The notes under the pieces were generated by a model. That model did no database searches, was not told where the DNA came from, and saw only the letters and a program-made list of their open reading frames with translations. From Paenibacillus sp. MMS18-CY102 (GTDB lineage: Bacteria; Bacillota; Bacilli; Paenibacillales; Paenibacillaceae), in assembly GCF_009789195.1 (NCBI RefSeq), contig NZ_WSTC01000018.1:54285-118284 (forward strand): DNA of 64,000 nucleotides. Direction: 5' to 3'. Made by a program: the position numbers and the translations under genes. Positions 25,112-32,780 of this stretch are shown here, in pieces (within the stretch, counting starts at the first letter, position 1; each line of letters begins with the position of its first letter).

Positions 25112-25789
25112 ATGATGAAAAAAACGATGATAGCAGCAGCACTTACACTAGCACTTCTTGCACCGCTAAGCAACGGGCATGCTTTCGCTGCGGCACCGTT
25201 CACTGATATTGGCGGCAGCAGTGCGCAGTCCCAGATTGAAGCGCTCCAAGCGCAAGGAATCGTGCACGGTGTGACGGAGGAGGAATTCCAGCCGACAGCT
25301 TCATTGTCTGGCGCGCAGGGCGTCTCGTTAATCGTCAGAAGCATGCAGCTTAGCTTGGCAGCGATCGATTTTAACCAAGCGCCAACGGCGGAAGGGTACT
25401 TCAGCAACGTGAGCAATACGGCTTGGTATGCGGATGATTTTGTTATCGCCAAAGCCAACGGGCTGGACATTCCGGCCGACATCGATCCGAAGCAGCCGCT
25501 GACACGCGAGCAGTTCGCTTATTGGCTCGTGCAGGGGCTGGAGAAGACGGGGCAGTATCCGCTGATCAAAATGTATATCAACATTAATGATGAAGCTGAT
25601 TTGACCGTGGCTTATCAAGGCGCCATTCAGCGCGCGCTGTTGTATAAGCTGACGTCGCTGGACGCCGACGGCAACTTCAAGCCGAAGGCGATCGTAACGC
25701 GCGAGCAAGCCGCGGCGATGGTCTACGAGGCGGTACAATTCGTTGCTGCGCATAAAGATAGCGGAGCCGGGCAGGCGCCGACGGAGTAA
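25112..25789 (+). CDS. S-layer homology (SLH) domain protein
   Basis: A 225-residue exported protein. The signal peptide ends at about NGHAFAAA. Three SLH-type segments follow: PFTDIGGSSAQSQIEALQAQ, GYFSNVSNTAWYADDFVIAK with REQFAYWLVQGLE, and a third with ITREQ-like IVTREQAAAMVYEAV. SLH triplets hold proteins to pyruvylated secondary wall polymers. There is nothing beyond the anchor, so this is a bare SLH protein rather than an S-layer subunit. The second of the two adjacent ATGs (25115) is also possible. A 23-bp terminator stem follows. Confidence 0.8.
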   Translation: MMKKTMIAAALTLALLAPLSNGHAFAAAPFTDIGGSSAQSQIEALQAQGIVHGVTEEEFQPTASLSGAQGVSLIVRSMQLSLAAIDFNQAPTAEGYFSNVSNTAWYADDFVIAKANGLDIPADIDPKQPLTREQFAYWLVQGLEKTGQYPLIKMYININDEADLTVAYQGAIQRALLYKLTSLDADGNFKPKAIVTREQAAAMVYEAVQFVAAHKDSGAGQAPTE

Positions 25790-25799
25790 GAGGGAAGTG

Positions 25800-25847
25800 A
25801 AAAGGGGATGTTCCTAGCCGCTTGACGGCTTAGGGACATCCCCTTTT
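25800..25847 (+). terminator. Strong intrinsic terminator after the SLH gene
   Basis: A stem of about 23 bp starting AAAAGGGGATGT and ending ACATCCCCTTTT, then T residues. Confidence 0.9.
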
Positions 25848-25955
25848 TGAGGTGGAGCGCATGTGCGCTCCGGCGGACAGCCGGGATCCGAGCAGTTATG
25901 CTGCAAACAGTAGCAATCCAAGCCATTATGCTGCGAACGTTCGCGGTTCAAGTAA

Positions 25956-26010
25956 CGGCACTTAAGCCGCTCCCATTGCAGTTCATACAATGGGAGCGGC
26001 TTAAGTGCCG
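25956..26010. repeat. 23-bp perfect inverted repeat
   Basis: The arms 25956-25978 and 25988-26010 are exact complements (CGGCACTTAAGCCGCTCCC and on) around a 9-base loop. One CATTGYA palindrome forms its apex. No T-run follows, so it is not a typical terminator. Confidence 0.8.
25974..25992. repeat. CATTGYA-N5-TRCAATG palindrome, copy 1
   Basis: CATTGCA-GTTCA-TACAATG, at the apex of the 23-bp hairpin. Confidence 0.7.
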
Positions 26011-26024
26011 GAAATGGGCGCTGT

Positions 26025-26043
26025 CATTGTATTTTGTACAATG
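26025..26043. repeat. CATTGYA-N5-TRCAATG palindrome, copy 2
   Basis: CATTGTA-TTTTG-TACAATG, arms fully complementary. Confidence 0.7.
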
Positions 26044-26150
26044 CGTAAGGAAAGTTACTGGTTAAAAAGGTGGGAAATGCACGGTTAGGGCATTTTGCCA
26101 TTGCACGAATTACAACAATAGCGAGTTATACGGAAGTGTGGGCGCTGTCT

Positions 26151-26169
26151 CATTGTATAAACTGCAATG
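26151..26169. repeat. CATTGYA-N5-TRCAATG palindrome, copy 3
   Basis: CATTGTA-TAAAC-TGCAATG; the preceding GGGCGCTGTC is shared with copy 2. Confidence 0.7.
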
Positions 26170-26296
26170 ACGAGGGCGTAGATGTTCACGGTAATGTGTG
26201 ATTGGCCGCCAACGCACTCGGCACATCACGTGCTTGGAGCAGCGAGGTGTGCCGGTGTGTGAATCGATCGACGAAGCGGCTTTAGCCCATCACAGC

Positions 26297-27520
26297 CTAC
26301 TTCTTCCCGCCACTCATAATGACGGAATCCTTCGGCAGCAGCAGTGCGAATAGCCCCAGCAGTGGTAGGAACGCCGAAAGTTTGATCATGTAGTCCACGC
26401 CATGCGTGTCGATTAAGGAGCCCATGACGACGGAGCCGAGTCCGCCCAAGCCGAACGAAATGCCGAAGAATAGGCCGGCGATTGTGCCAACATGGCCCGG
26501 CAGCAGCTCTTGTGCATAGACGATGATGACAGAGAAGCCCGACATCAGAATGAGACCGATGGCCAAGCACAGCAGCACTGCACCTAGCGGGCTAGCATAC
26601 GGCAGCAGCAGCGAGAATGGTGCAGTGCCGAGAATAGAGAACCAGATGACCTTCTGCCGGCCGATCTTGTCAGCCAGCGGACCGCCGATGAACGTGCCGG
26701 CCATGCCGGCGAACTGAAGCGCGAAGAGGCATAGCTGCGCCCGTTCGAGTGGCAGATGGTATTTGTCCATGAAATAAAAAGAATAATAACCGCTCATGCT
26801 AGAGAGATACACGAATTTGGAGAAGAGCATCAACACGAGAATGCCCAGCACGAAAGCGATAAAGCCTTTGCTGAAGCGGCTGGCTGATGCGTTTGCGACA
26901 CGGGCTTTGGCACGCGTCATTTCCTTCGTTTTGGCTCGATACCACTGGCCGATCTTCGCTTGGATTACGATGCCGATAACGGCAAGCAAGGTAAACCAGA
27001 GAAAGCCGTACTGCCCAATTGGGCTAATGATATAAGCGACCATAAGTGGCGCTAGCGCCTGCCCGGTATTGCCGCCTACTTGGAAAATAGACTGTGCAAA
27101 GCCTTTGCCTTTGCCGGCAGCCATATGGGCAACGCGCGAAGATTCGGGATGCAGCACCGAGGAGCCGACGCCGATGAGCGCAGACGACAGAAGCAAGTAG
27201 GCCAGTGACGGGGATAGCGCCAGCCCAATCATGCCGAGCAGCGTAAATACCATTCCCAGCGGCAAGAGCATTGGCATTGGGCGCCGATCCGTGTAATATC
27301 CAATTAAGGGCTGGAGAATCGAGGCCGTAATGTTTAGCGTGAAGGCGATCCATCCGATTTGGGCAAAGCTTAAGTGCAGATTCTCTTGAAACATCGGGAA
27401 TACAGCAGGAACGACATTCTGCATTGCATCATTGAGCAGATGTGCCGCGCTCACGCCGAATAATACGGTCATGGCTGTACGAGTGGGATTGGTGGCGGTT
27501 AACGCCGTGGCTTGTGACAT
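26297..27520 (-). CDS. MFS transporter, fosmidomycin-resistance (Fsr) type
   Basis: A 407-residue 12-helix transporter. The N terminus HLLNDAMQNVVPAVFPMFQ and IGWIAFTLNITASILQPLIG are typical of the Fsr group, as is the helix-4 stretch GVGSSVLHPESSRVAH. The loop motif GGPLADKIGRQKV lies between helices 8 and 9. Members export fosmidomycin and some other compounds; the substrate here is unknown. The ATG follows AAAGGATGATC. It is divergent from an AraC-type regulator with a palindromic site between, so it is probably controlled by it. Confidence 0.85.
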   Translation of the reverse strand: MSQATALTATNPTRTAMTVLFGVSAAHLLNDAMQNVVPAVFPMFQENLHLSFAQIGWIAFTLNITASILQPLIGYYTDRRPMPMLLPLGMVFTLLGMIGLALSPSLAYLLLSSALIGVGSSVLHPESSRVAHMAAGKGKGFAQSIFQVGGNTGQALAPLMVAYIISPIGQYGFLWFTLLAVIGIVIQAKIGQWYRAKTKEMTRAKARVANASASRFSKGFIAFVLGILVLMLFSKFVYLSSMSGYYSFYFMDKYHLPLERAQLCLFALQFAGMAGTFIGGPLADKIGRQKVIWFSILGTAPFSLLLPYASPLGAVLLCLAIGLILMSGFSVIIVYAQELLPGHVGTIAGLFFGISFGLGGLGSVVMGSLIDTHGVDYMIKLSAFLPLLGLFALLLPKDSVIMSGGKK

Positions 27521-27540
27521 AAAGCGATCATCCTTTCATG

Positions 27541-27581
27541 TATCAGGTGCAGCTTATCATTTGTTTTTATGCTACCTGATA
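27541..27581. promoter_or_regulatory. Candidate operator between fsr-like and araC-like genes
   Basis: TATCAGGT (27541-27548) and its complement ACCTGATA (27574-27581) lie 25 bases apart in the divergent promoter region, a spacing that places two half-sites about three helical turns apart. Confidence 0.5.
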
Positions 27582-27664
27582 AGAGGAACCGATGCCATCG
27601 CGATAATTGCGGGAATCGAGCAACAATCACGGGTACGCAGCCGTCAGAGGAGGCAAGACTATCG

Positions 27665-28468
27665 ATGCATATGCAAATCAAGCTGCCGCAGCTGGAGCTG
27701 CACAAAATCGTCAATCAGTTCGAGAACGTGCCTCATGCGCATGAATCGGACTATCAGCTGACGATAACGACGCATGGGACATGCCATTTTACGCATGAAA
27801 ATAAGCAAATGGCGTTATCGGCCGGCGAGGGATTGCTGCTGCATCCCCGGGACCGGCACAACTTTCATATGAACGACCAGGCCGGCGTTATTATCGTTGT
27901 CGTGAAGGATGAGCGCCTGAAGCCATTGATGGATATTAGGCGCGACGAGCAGGCGATTCATCATCATTTTGCGCCGGCGGTTATTACACGTTGTTTTCGC
28001 CAGTGGACCTCGACGATGTTTGAAGCGGATGAATTGGACCAATTAGCTGCCGAAGAGACGGAGTTTCGGGTATTGGGCGACCTTCAAGGGCTGTTAGCGG
28101 ATAATAAATCGCTGGAGGTTATGAGGCAGCATTCCCATTCGTGGGGCGCTGTTGATCCTCATATCGCCCGGGTGCTGGAATATGTTCATTCGCATTATAC
28201 CGATCAGTTGGACATCGACTCGATGGCTGCTATTGCACTGCAAAGCCGGTTTCATTTTATCCGCTCATTCAAAAATGCAACGGGGTTCACGCCTTATCAG
28301 TACGTGCTTTATTTGCGTATGGAGCAGGCCAAGCAATTGCTAGCCAAAACCGCATATACCGTGACGGAAATAAGTTTTAGGCTGGGGTTTTCGAGCGCTA
28401 GCCAGTTCTATCGGGCATTCGAAAAATCAGTCGGCACGACGCCGGAGCAGTTTCGGTCTGGAAGTTAA
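27665..28468 (+). CDS. AraC-family transcriptional regulator
   Basis: A 267-residue regulator: an N-terminal cupin-like sensing domain (HAHESDYQLTITTHG, GEGLLLHPRDRHNF) and a C-terminal pair of helix-turn-helices (about 165-265). The first is DIDSMAAIALQSRFHFIRSF; the second is YTVTEISFRLGFSSASQFYR, ending FEKSVGTTPEQFR. The ATG at 27665 with AGGAGG 11 bases upstream is chosen over the long upstream extension. It is probably the regulator of the divergent exporter gene. Confidence 0.88.
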   Translation: MHMQIKLPQLELHKIVNQFENVPHAHESDYQLTITTHGTCHFTHENKQMALSAGEGLLLHPRDRHNFHMNDQAGVIIVVVKDERLKPLMDIRRDEQAIHHHFAPAVITRCFRQWTSTMFEADELDQLAAEETEFRVLGDLQGLLADNKSLEVMRQHSHSWGAVDPHIARVLEYVHSHYTDQLDIDSMAAIALQSRFHFIRSFKNATGFTPYQYVLYLRMEQAKQLLAKTAYTVTEISFRLGFSSASQFYRAFEKSVGTTPEQFRSGS

Positions 28469-28500
28469 CTGCAATGACAATTATGCAAGGAGGCTTTGCT

Positions 28501-29823
28501 ATGATGCGAGTGGTGCTATACCTCGGCGTTACGTTGGTTTCGCTGGTTAGCATGTTAACGGGAACGATAGGAGCTGCGGCAGGGACCGGAAACAATAAGG
28601 CGGTGGCCGTCCAGACGGAAGGCGCTACGCTTCCGAGCATCAGATCCAAGCACACAGTGCCGAATGCGGCTTTCATTCGAGGCGGGAGCTTATGGGCGAA
28701 AATTGCAGGCAAAGAGCGGCAGCTCGTGCCCGGAGGGACGGGAGCAGCAGCGGTTCGTTATCCGCGGTGGTCCCCTGATGGGCAATGGATCGCGTATACG
28801 AGGGGCGAGATGGGCAGCCAACAGCTGCGGTTGATCGAGATCAGCAAGGGAGCGGAGCATCAAGTCGTCAAGCCGGTTGATCGATTCGCTTGGTCGCCGG
28901 ACAAGAACAGGCTTGCTTATTTGCAAAATGGCGTTTTGTTCGTGGTGGATGCTAAATCCCCTTCCAAGCCTACACAGATTGCCCGGGAAATGAGCAACTT
29001 CGCTTGGTTGCCGGACGGAAGCGGGATGCTTGCGTCTACGCAAGCTAAGATATTGGATGGGCAAAGCAACTGGACGCAAGTGCGCCTGCTTCGTATTCCG
29101 ATATCAGCTACGGGCTCGGTTGGACCGGCTACAATATTGTACACGCTGCCGCAACAGTCGGATGATTTCTTCGCTGTAGGAACAAGCACGTTCAAGTGGT
29201 CGGCTAACGGCAAATGGTTCGCTTTCTTAGCGACGCCAACAGCCTCGTTGTCGGCAGATGGCAATACTTTATGTCTCTTGTCTGCTGATGGCAAAGTGTT
29301 CCGCAAGGTGGACGAAATGGTCAACCACGAGCAATGGATTCAGTGGTCGCCTATTGGCGAATCCTTGGCTTACATTGGAGGCGTTGGGCGAGAGGCAACA
29401 TCCAACAAGCAGCTGAAGGTGCTTAAGGCCCCAACTTCACAGCCTGCCGCCTATACGCCGCAAGGGAAAGTGGCAGGCGATTTCTCATGGAATGGCGGCC
29501 AGTCCATCATCGTTTCGCAGACGGTGGAGAGCCCATTCAGCAATGATCCAGCAAAACGCATGCGCCCTTCCTTAGTAGCTGTTGATGTCGCAAGCGGCAA
29601 GCAGCGCCCTCTTACCGCCGGGGCAGCAGCAGTTGGCGAGTATGATCCGATTGTATTGCCAGGACAGCAGCTATCGTGGGTGCGATACGACGGGCTCAAA
29701 GCGAATGTTTGGGTTGCAGGCAAGGCTGGAAAACCAGGAGCAGTATGGATCAGCGGCATTGATCCCGGCGATAATTATTATGAGCAGTGGGGCTGGGACG
29801 CCGTGCTGGATTACGCGGGATGA
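28501..29823 (+). CDS. Secreted TolB-like beta-propeller protein
   Basis: A 440-residue exported protein. The signal peptide ends near GTIGAAAGTG. Repeated propeller blades carry the WSPDG-type motif: RWSPDGQWIAYTRG, WSPDKNRLAYLQNG, WLPDGSGMLA, KWSANGKWFAFL, WSPIGESLAYIGG. Six or seven blades are likely. There is no catalytic domain, so a binding or scaffold role is inferred. It starts 33 bases after the AraC gene on the same strand with its own AAGGAGG, so co-transcription is possible. Confidence 0.78.
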   Translation: MMRVVLYLGVTLVSLVSMLTGTIGAAAGTGNNKAVAVQTEGATLPSIRSKHTVPNAAFIRGGSLWAKIAGKERQLVPGGTGAAAVRYPRWSPDGQWIAYTRGEMGSQQLRLIEISKGAEHQVVKPVDRFAWSPDKNRLAYLQNGVLFVVDAKSPSKPTQIAREMSNFAWLPDGSGMLASTQAKILDGQSNWTQVRLLRIPISATGSVGPATILYTLPQQSDDFFAVGTSTFKWSANGKWFAFLATPTASLSADGNTLCLLSADGKVFRKVDEMVNHEQWIQWSPIGESLAYIGGVGREATSNKQLKVLKAPTSQPAAYTPQGKVAGDFSWNGGQSIIVSQTVESPFSNDPAKRMRPSLVAVDVASGKQRPLTAGAAAVGEYDPIVLPGQQLSWVRYDGLKANVWVAGKAGKPGAVWISGIDPGDNYYEQWGWDAVLDYAG

Positions 29824-29971
29824 AGGTTTCTCCATTTAGTGGACGTGGGGCATAGATTGGAGAGCGAGTCGCAGTGAGCTAGCCTTCGTCCTATCATTAG
29901 CGATATAATAGTGGCAAAAGGGGCGTCTCCGGAGCGGGCGCCCTATTACTTTCGAGAAGGAGTGGGGATGG

Positions 29972-30430
29972 ATGAGTACAACGAATCGCAGCATACCAGG
30001 GCCTCCTCGTTTTGGCATAGCCGTGCATGCGTTAGTATGGCTGTCACAGAGCGGATGCGTCGTGTCGAGCGCTATGATGGCAGGCCAAGTGAACTCGCAC
30101 GCGACTTTCCTGCGGCGCATTATGGTCCATCTCGTGCAAGCGGGCATGGTGGAGGCGAAGGAAGGGCGCGATGGCGGCTACTTGCTGCGCAAATCACCTG
30201 CTGACATTACGCTGGCAGACGTATATCTGGCCGTAAAATCGGAATGCGGTGCGGAGCAAGGGGCTATTCCGGATGGCGAAGAAGGCGGATGCGGAGCAGC
30301 TGGCCAGCAGCTAGACAGCGTGCTGGAGTCCATTATGGGACAAGCGGAGCAGCATACGATTGAATACTTGCGCCAATTTACGGTGGACGATGTGATGCGG
30401 CAGGTTGATTTTACGGCTTGTAAAAAGTAA
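29972..30430 (+). CDS. Rrf2-family transcriptional regulator
   Basis: A 152-residue Rrf2 regulator: the N-terminal helix FGIAVHALVWLSQ, the winged helix with NSHATFLRRIMVHLVQAGMV, and the wing GRDGGYLLRKSPADITLADVY. Cys residues at about 92 and 107 (SECGAEQG, GGCGAAG) could sense oxidants or bind a metal; the CxxxxxC-type Fe-S ligand set of IscR is not evident. It is followed by DoxX and FrnE-type genes, which suggests it controls thiol or redox stress functions. The ATG follows GAAGGAG. Confidence 0.85.
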   Translation: MSTTNRSIPGPPRFGIAVHALVWLSQSGCVVSSAMMAGQVNSHATFLRRIMVHLVQAGMVEAKEGRDGGYLLRKSPADITLADVYLAVKSECGAEQGAIPDGEEGGCGAAGQQLDSVLESIMGQAEQHTIEYLRQFTVDDVMRQVDFTACKK

Positions 30431-30542
30431 GCGGCTGAATTATAATGTGCTTGTAATCGTTGCAGTCACTATTGGCTGCTTTTATTTTGTGGTTTACTGT
30501 GCTTGATTTCAGCTCAGTATGTACGAACACGTGAGGGGGCAA

Positions 30543-30899
30543 ATGATTGTGAACGTCGTATCGATTATAATTTCAGCTTTGCTCGGATTGATGTTTTTGA
30601 TGGCAGGCATAATGAAGATGTCCGGCGTTAAAATGCATGTGGAGAATTTTCGCAAGCTGGGGCTGCCACAGTGGTTCCGTGTGTTTACGGGATTTTACCA
30701 GGTCGTATCGGCAGTGGTTATTATCGTGGGCATCTGGGCGGACGGCAACGGTTGGTCCCTATGGGGCGGCTTGCTGCTGGCATTGACGATGCTTGTAGCA
30801 GCATTGGTCCATGTTCGTGCGAAGGATTCGGCCAAAGAAACGATGCCAGCGGTTGTACTTTTCATTCTGGCGGCCATCGTTTTGTTAATTAATTTGTAA
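30543..30899 (+). CDS. DoxX-family membrane protein
   Basis: A 118-residue protein with four membrane helices. FLMAGIMKMSG and FRKLGLPQWFRVFTGFYQVVS are typical of the DoxX/YkgB group. In other bacteria DoxX-like proteins take part in membrane-associated thiol or quinone redox reactions. ATG 30543 is used; GTG 30549 has better spacing from the GAGGGGG RBS and is an alternative. It lies between an Rrf2 regulator and a DsbA-like gene. Confidence 0.82.
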   Translation: MIVNVVSIIISALLGLMFLMAGIMKMSGVKMHVENFRKLGLPQWFRVFTGFYQVVSAVVIIVGIWADGNGWSLWGGLLLALTMLVAALVHVRAKDSAKETMPAVVLFILAAIVLLINL

Positions 30900-30941
30900 G
30901 CAACCTAATAAGGACAGCAAGAGAGAGGAGTAAAGGTACTT

Positions 30942-31685
30942 ATGCAAATTGAAGTATGGTCTGATTTTGCTTGCCCATTCTGTTATATTGGGAAACGCCG
31001 GTTGGAGGCGGGGCTGGAGCGGTTCGCGCATAAGCAGCATATTGATGTCGTCTATCGAAGCTTCGAGCTTGCGCCGGACGCTGACGTTCATATTCCACAT
31101 GATGTGCATGACATGCTGGCATCGAAGTACGGCATGACGCGTGAGAAGGCGATTGAAATGAATGCGAATCTCAGCGAGCAAGCCGCACAGGTTGGCCTCG
31201 ATTTCCGGTTTGACACGCTGGTGCTAACGAACACATTCGATGCGCATCGGCTATCGCATTTTGGCGCCCATTACGGCAAACGTTCGGAAGTGACGGAGCT
31301 GTTGCTCCGCGCGTACTTTAGCGATTCCAAACATCTGGGCGACCATGCGACGTTGGTCGATATCGCCGAAGAAGCAGGGCTCGATCGCGAAGAAGCGGCG
31401 GAAGCGCTGAAATCGGGACGATTCGCAGATGCGGTTCGAGCGGAAGAGCAGGAAGCGAATGAGTTGGGCGTACGCGGCGTGCCGTTCTACGTCATCAATC
31501 GCAAGTATGCTGTGTCGGGCGCACAGCCGCCAGAGGTATTCCTGCAGGTGTTGGAGCAAGCGTGGGAGGATGCGAATCCGATTCAGCTCGTGAATACAGG
31601 CAGCGCACCTGCCGGCGTATGCACGGATGATGGCTGCGCCATCGATGGAGTTGGGGATGGCGATGGGGAGAAGCCTCGCGGCTAA
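30942..31685 (+). CDS. DsbA-family protein, FrnE-like
   Basis: A 247-residue cytoplasmic thioredoxin-fold oxidoreductase. CPFC at residues 11-14 (SDFACPFCYIGK), the helical insertion LTNTFDAHRLSHFG, and the cis-Pro loop GVRGVPFYVIN are as in FrnE proteins. There is no signal peptide, so it acts on cytoplasmic disulfides, often in oxidative stress. The C-terminal tail has an additional Cys pair (GVCTDDGCAID), as FrnE of Deinococcus does near its C terminus. It is probably co-transcribed with doxX. Confidence 0.87.
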   Translation: MQIEVWSDFACPFCYIGKRRLEAGLERFAHKQHIDVVYRSFELAPDADVHIPHDVHDMLASKYGMTREKAIEMNANLSEQAAQVGLDFRFDTLVLTNTFDAHRLSHFGAHYGKRSEVTELLLRAYFSDSKHLGDHATLVDIAEEAGLDREEAAEALKSGRFADAVRAEEQEANELGVRGVPFYVINRKYAVSGAQPPEVFLQVLEQAWEDANPIQLVNTGSAPAGVCTDDGCAIDGVGDGDGEKPRG

Positions 31686-31727
31686 TCGGCAGCAGCAAAT
31701 TTAGAATAGAGCATAGAAGATGGCTGT

Positions 31728-31757
31728 CCCATAGGGTCCCATAGGGTCCCATAGGGT
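31728..31757. repeat. Three tandem 10-bp units CCCATAGGGT
   Basis: Three exact copies head to tail; each contains the palindromic core CCCATAGGG-like half-sites. It lies 43 bases after the frnE-like gene. Confidence 0.85.
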
Positions 31758-31851
31758 GGTCTTCTGCTTTTGCCTCGATATGGCGCACATAAAACAGCTT
31801 CGCTTGGAGATGGTAGCAATAGCAGGCATCTTATAGCGGGGAGGTGAGGGA

Positions 31852-32139
31852 ATGAGCCGAAGAAACCGCAATCGGTTACTCGTGCCAGAGGCGCGCCAGG
31901 GCATGAATGCATTTAAAAGCGAGGTCATGCGGCGCGAAGGCTATGCTGTTGATCCATCTCGGCCCGATGACGTTAAGTACGAGGTTGCACAATCGCTCGG
32001 CGTTCCGCTCTCGCATGGCGATAACGGCCAATTGACGACGGAATCTGCTGGACGTGTCGGAGGCAAGATCGGCGGCTCCATGGTCCGCGAGATGATCCGT
32101 TTGGCGCAGCAGCGGTTGGCTGAAGAGCCGGGCGAGTAG
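31852..32139 (+). CDS. Alpha/beta-type small acid-soluble spore protein
   Basis: A 95-residue SASP. The conserved core is present: NAFKSEVMRREGY, VKYEVAQSLGVPLSHGDNG, and SAGRVGGKIGGSMVREMI. Such proteins coat spore DNA and protect it from UV and heat, and are degraded by the Gpr protease at germination. It is somewhat longer than the usual 60-75 residues, with an Arg-rich N terminus. The ATG follows GGGAGGTGAG. It is expected to be forespore-specific (SigG), though I did not find a clear SigG promoter. Confidence 0.9.
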   Translation: MSRRNRNRLLVPEARQGMNAFKSEVMRREGYAVDPSRPDDVKYEVAQSLGVPLSHGDNGQLTTESAGRVGGKIGGSMVREMIRLAQQRLAEEPGE

Positions 32140-32156
32140 CGGGCGAGCAAATGTGC

Positions 32157-32181
32157 GGAATAGGGCAGAGAAATCTGCCCT
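32157..32181. repeat. TAGGGCAG hairpin family, copy 2
   Basis: GGAATAGGGCAG, a short A-rich loop (AGAAAT), then CTGCCCTA. It starts 18 bases after the SASP stop. No T-run follows. Confidence 0.65.
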
Positions 32182-32233
32182 ATGTGTCTTAGCGTAGGCG
32201 GTTGGAGCAAATTGAGCAAGAAATAGCCCATGC

Positions 32234-32252
32234 CATTGCAGAACGTGCAATG
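32234..32252. repeat. CATTGYA-N5-TRCAATG palindrome, copy 4
   Basis: CATTGCA-GAACG-TGCAATG, arms fully complementary. Confidence 0.7.
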
Positions 32253-32358
32253 ACATCAGCCGTCTATCCCTCCTGCAAGTGGTCTGATTGTATCTGGTAC
32301 AATGGCAGCAATGCATATCGTGCTAAAAGCGAAGTTTGGGAGCAAAGAGGCGAGTTCT

Positions 32359-32377
32359 CATTGTACAGACTGCAATG
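32359..32377. repeat. CATTGYA-N5-TRCAATG palindrome, copy 5
   Basis: CATTGTA-CAGAC-TGCAATG. Confidence 0.7.
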
Positions 32378-32410
32378 AAGTGCCGCTTTAAGCGACACCT
32401 GCCCTACTCC

Positions 32411-32429
32411 CATTGTACAAAGTGCAATC
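32411..32429. repeat. CATTGYA-N5-TRCAATG palindrome, copy 6
   Basis: CATTGTA-CAAAG-TGCAATC, last base diverged. Confidence 0.6.
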
Positions 32430-32690
32430 ATGCAATCTTGCATGCTGCAGGCGCGGCAAGTATCGCAGGTGTTGGCGTCGCATGCTGCAGGCGTGGTGGA
32501 GTGGAGTATCGCAGGTGTCGGTGTCACATGCCACAGGGCAAGTGCCGCAGGCGCAGGCTTGCCATCGCAGGTGTCGGCACCGCTGCAAGCCGCAGCCTCG
32601 CAAGCGACAGGCTTGTTTAAGCGCCATAGGCAGCATTATGTAGTGGTGGCGTACATGCGCGCCATATAGCCACCAAGCATGGCATCCCCA

Positions 32691-32763
32691 AAAAGCACCC
32701 TCAGCATCAGGCCGATATAACCCATCTGGGTTAGTCGAGCCGTGATCCTAAGGGTGCTTTTGC
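32691..32763 (-). terminator. Terminator of the iron-binding lipoprotein gene
   Basis: Distant arms AAAAGCACCCT and AGGGTGCTTTT enclose an inner AACCCATCTGGGTT hairpin; on the minus strand the outer stem ends in a T-run. Confidence 0.7.
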
Positions 32764-32780
32764 ATAACAGCTTCTCTAAA

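Larger units (their letters stand above)
25848..26296. other. Repeat-rich intergenic region
   Basis: No gene is visible. It holds a 23-bp perfect hairpin (25956-26010), three copies of the CATTGYA-N5-TRCAATG palindrome (25974, 26025, 26151), direct repeats of the form TTATGCTGC(G/A)AAC at about 25894 and 25925, and a repeated GGGCGCTGTC before two of the palindromes. Confidence 0.6.
32140..32690. other. Repeat-rich intergenic region
   Basis: No credible gene. It holds one TAGGGCAG hairpin (32157-32181), three CATTGYA palindromes (32234, 32359, 32411) and, at about 32440-32620, a GC-rich run of loosely repeated units around GCAGGTGT(C/T)GG and TGCTGCAGGCG. Short open frames here are repeat-derived and lack ribosome binding sites. 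Confidence 0.6.

Noticed and set aside
32388..32669. Several short frames in the repeat-rich gap
   Set aside because: They are translations of GC-rich repeats (Cys/Arg/His-rich), overlap each other and have no ribosome binding sites.
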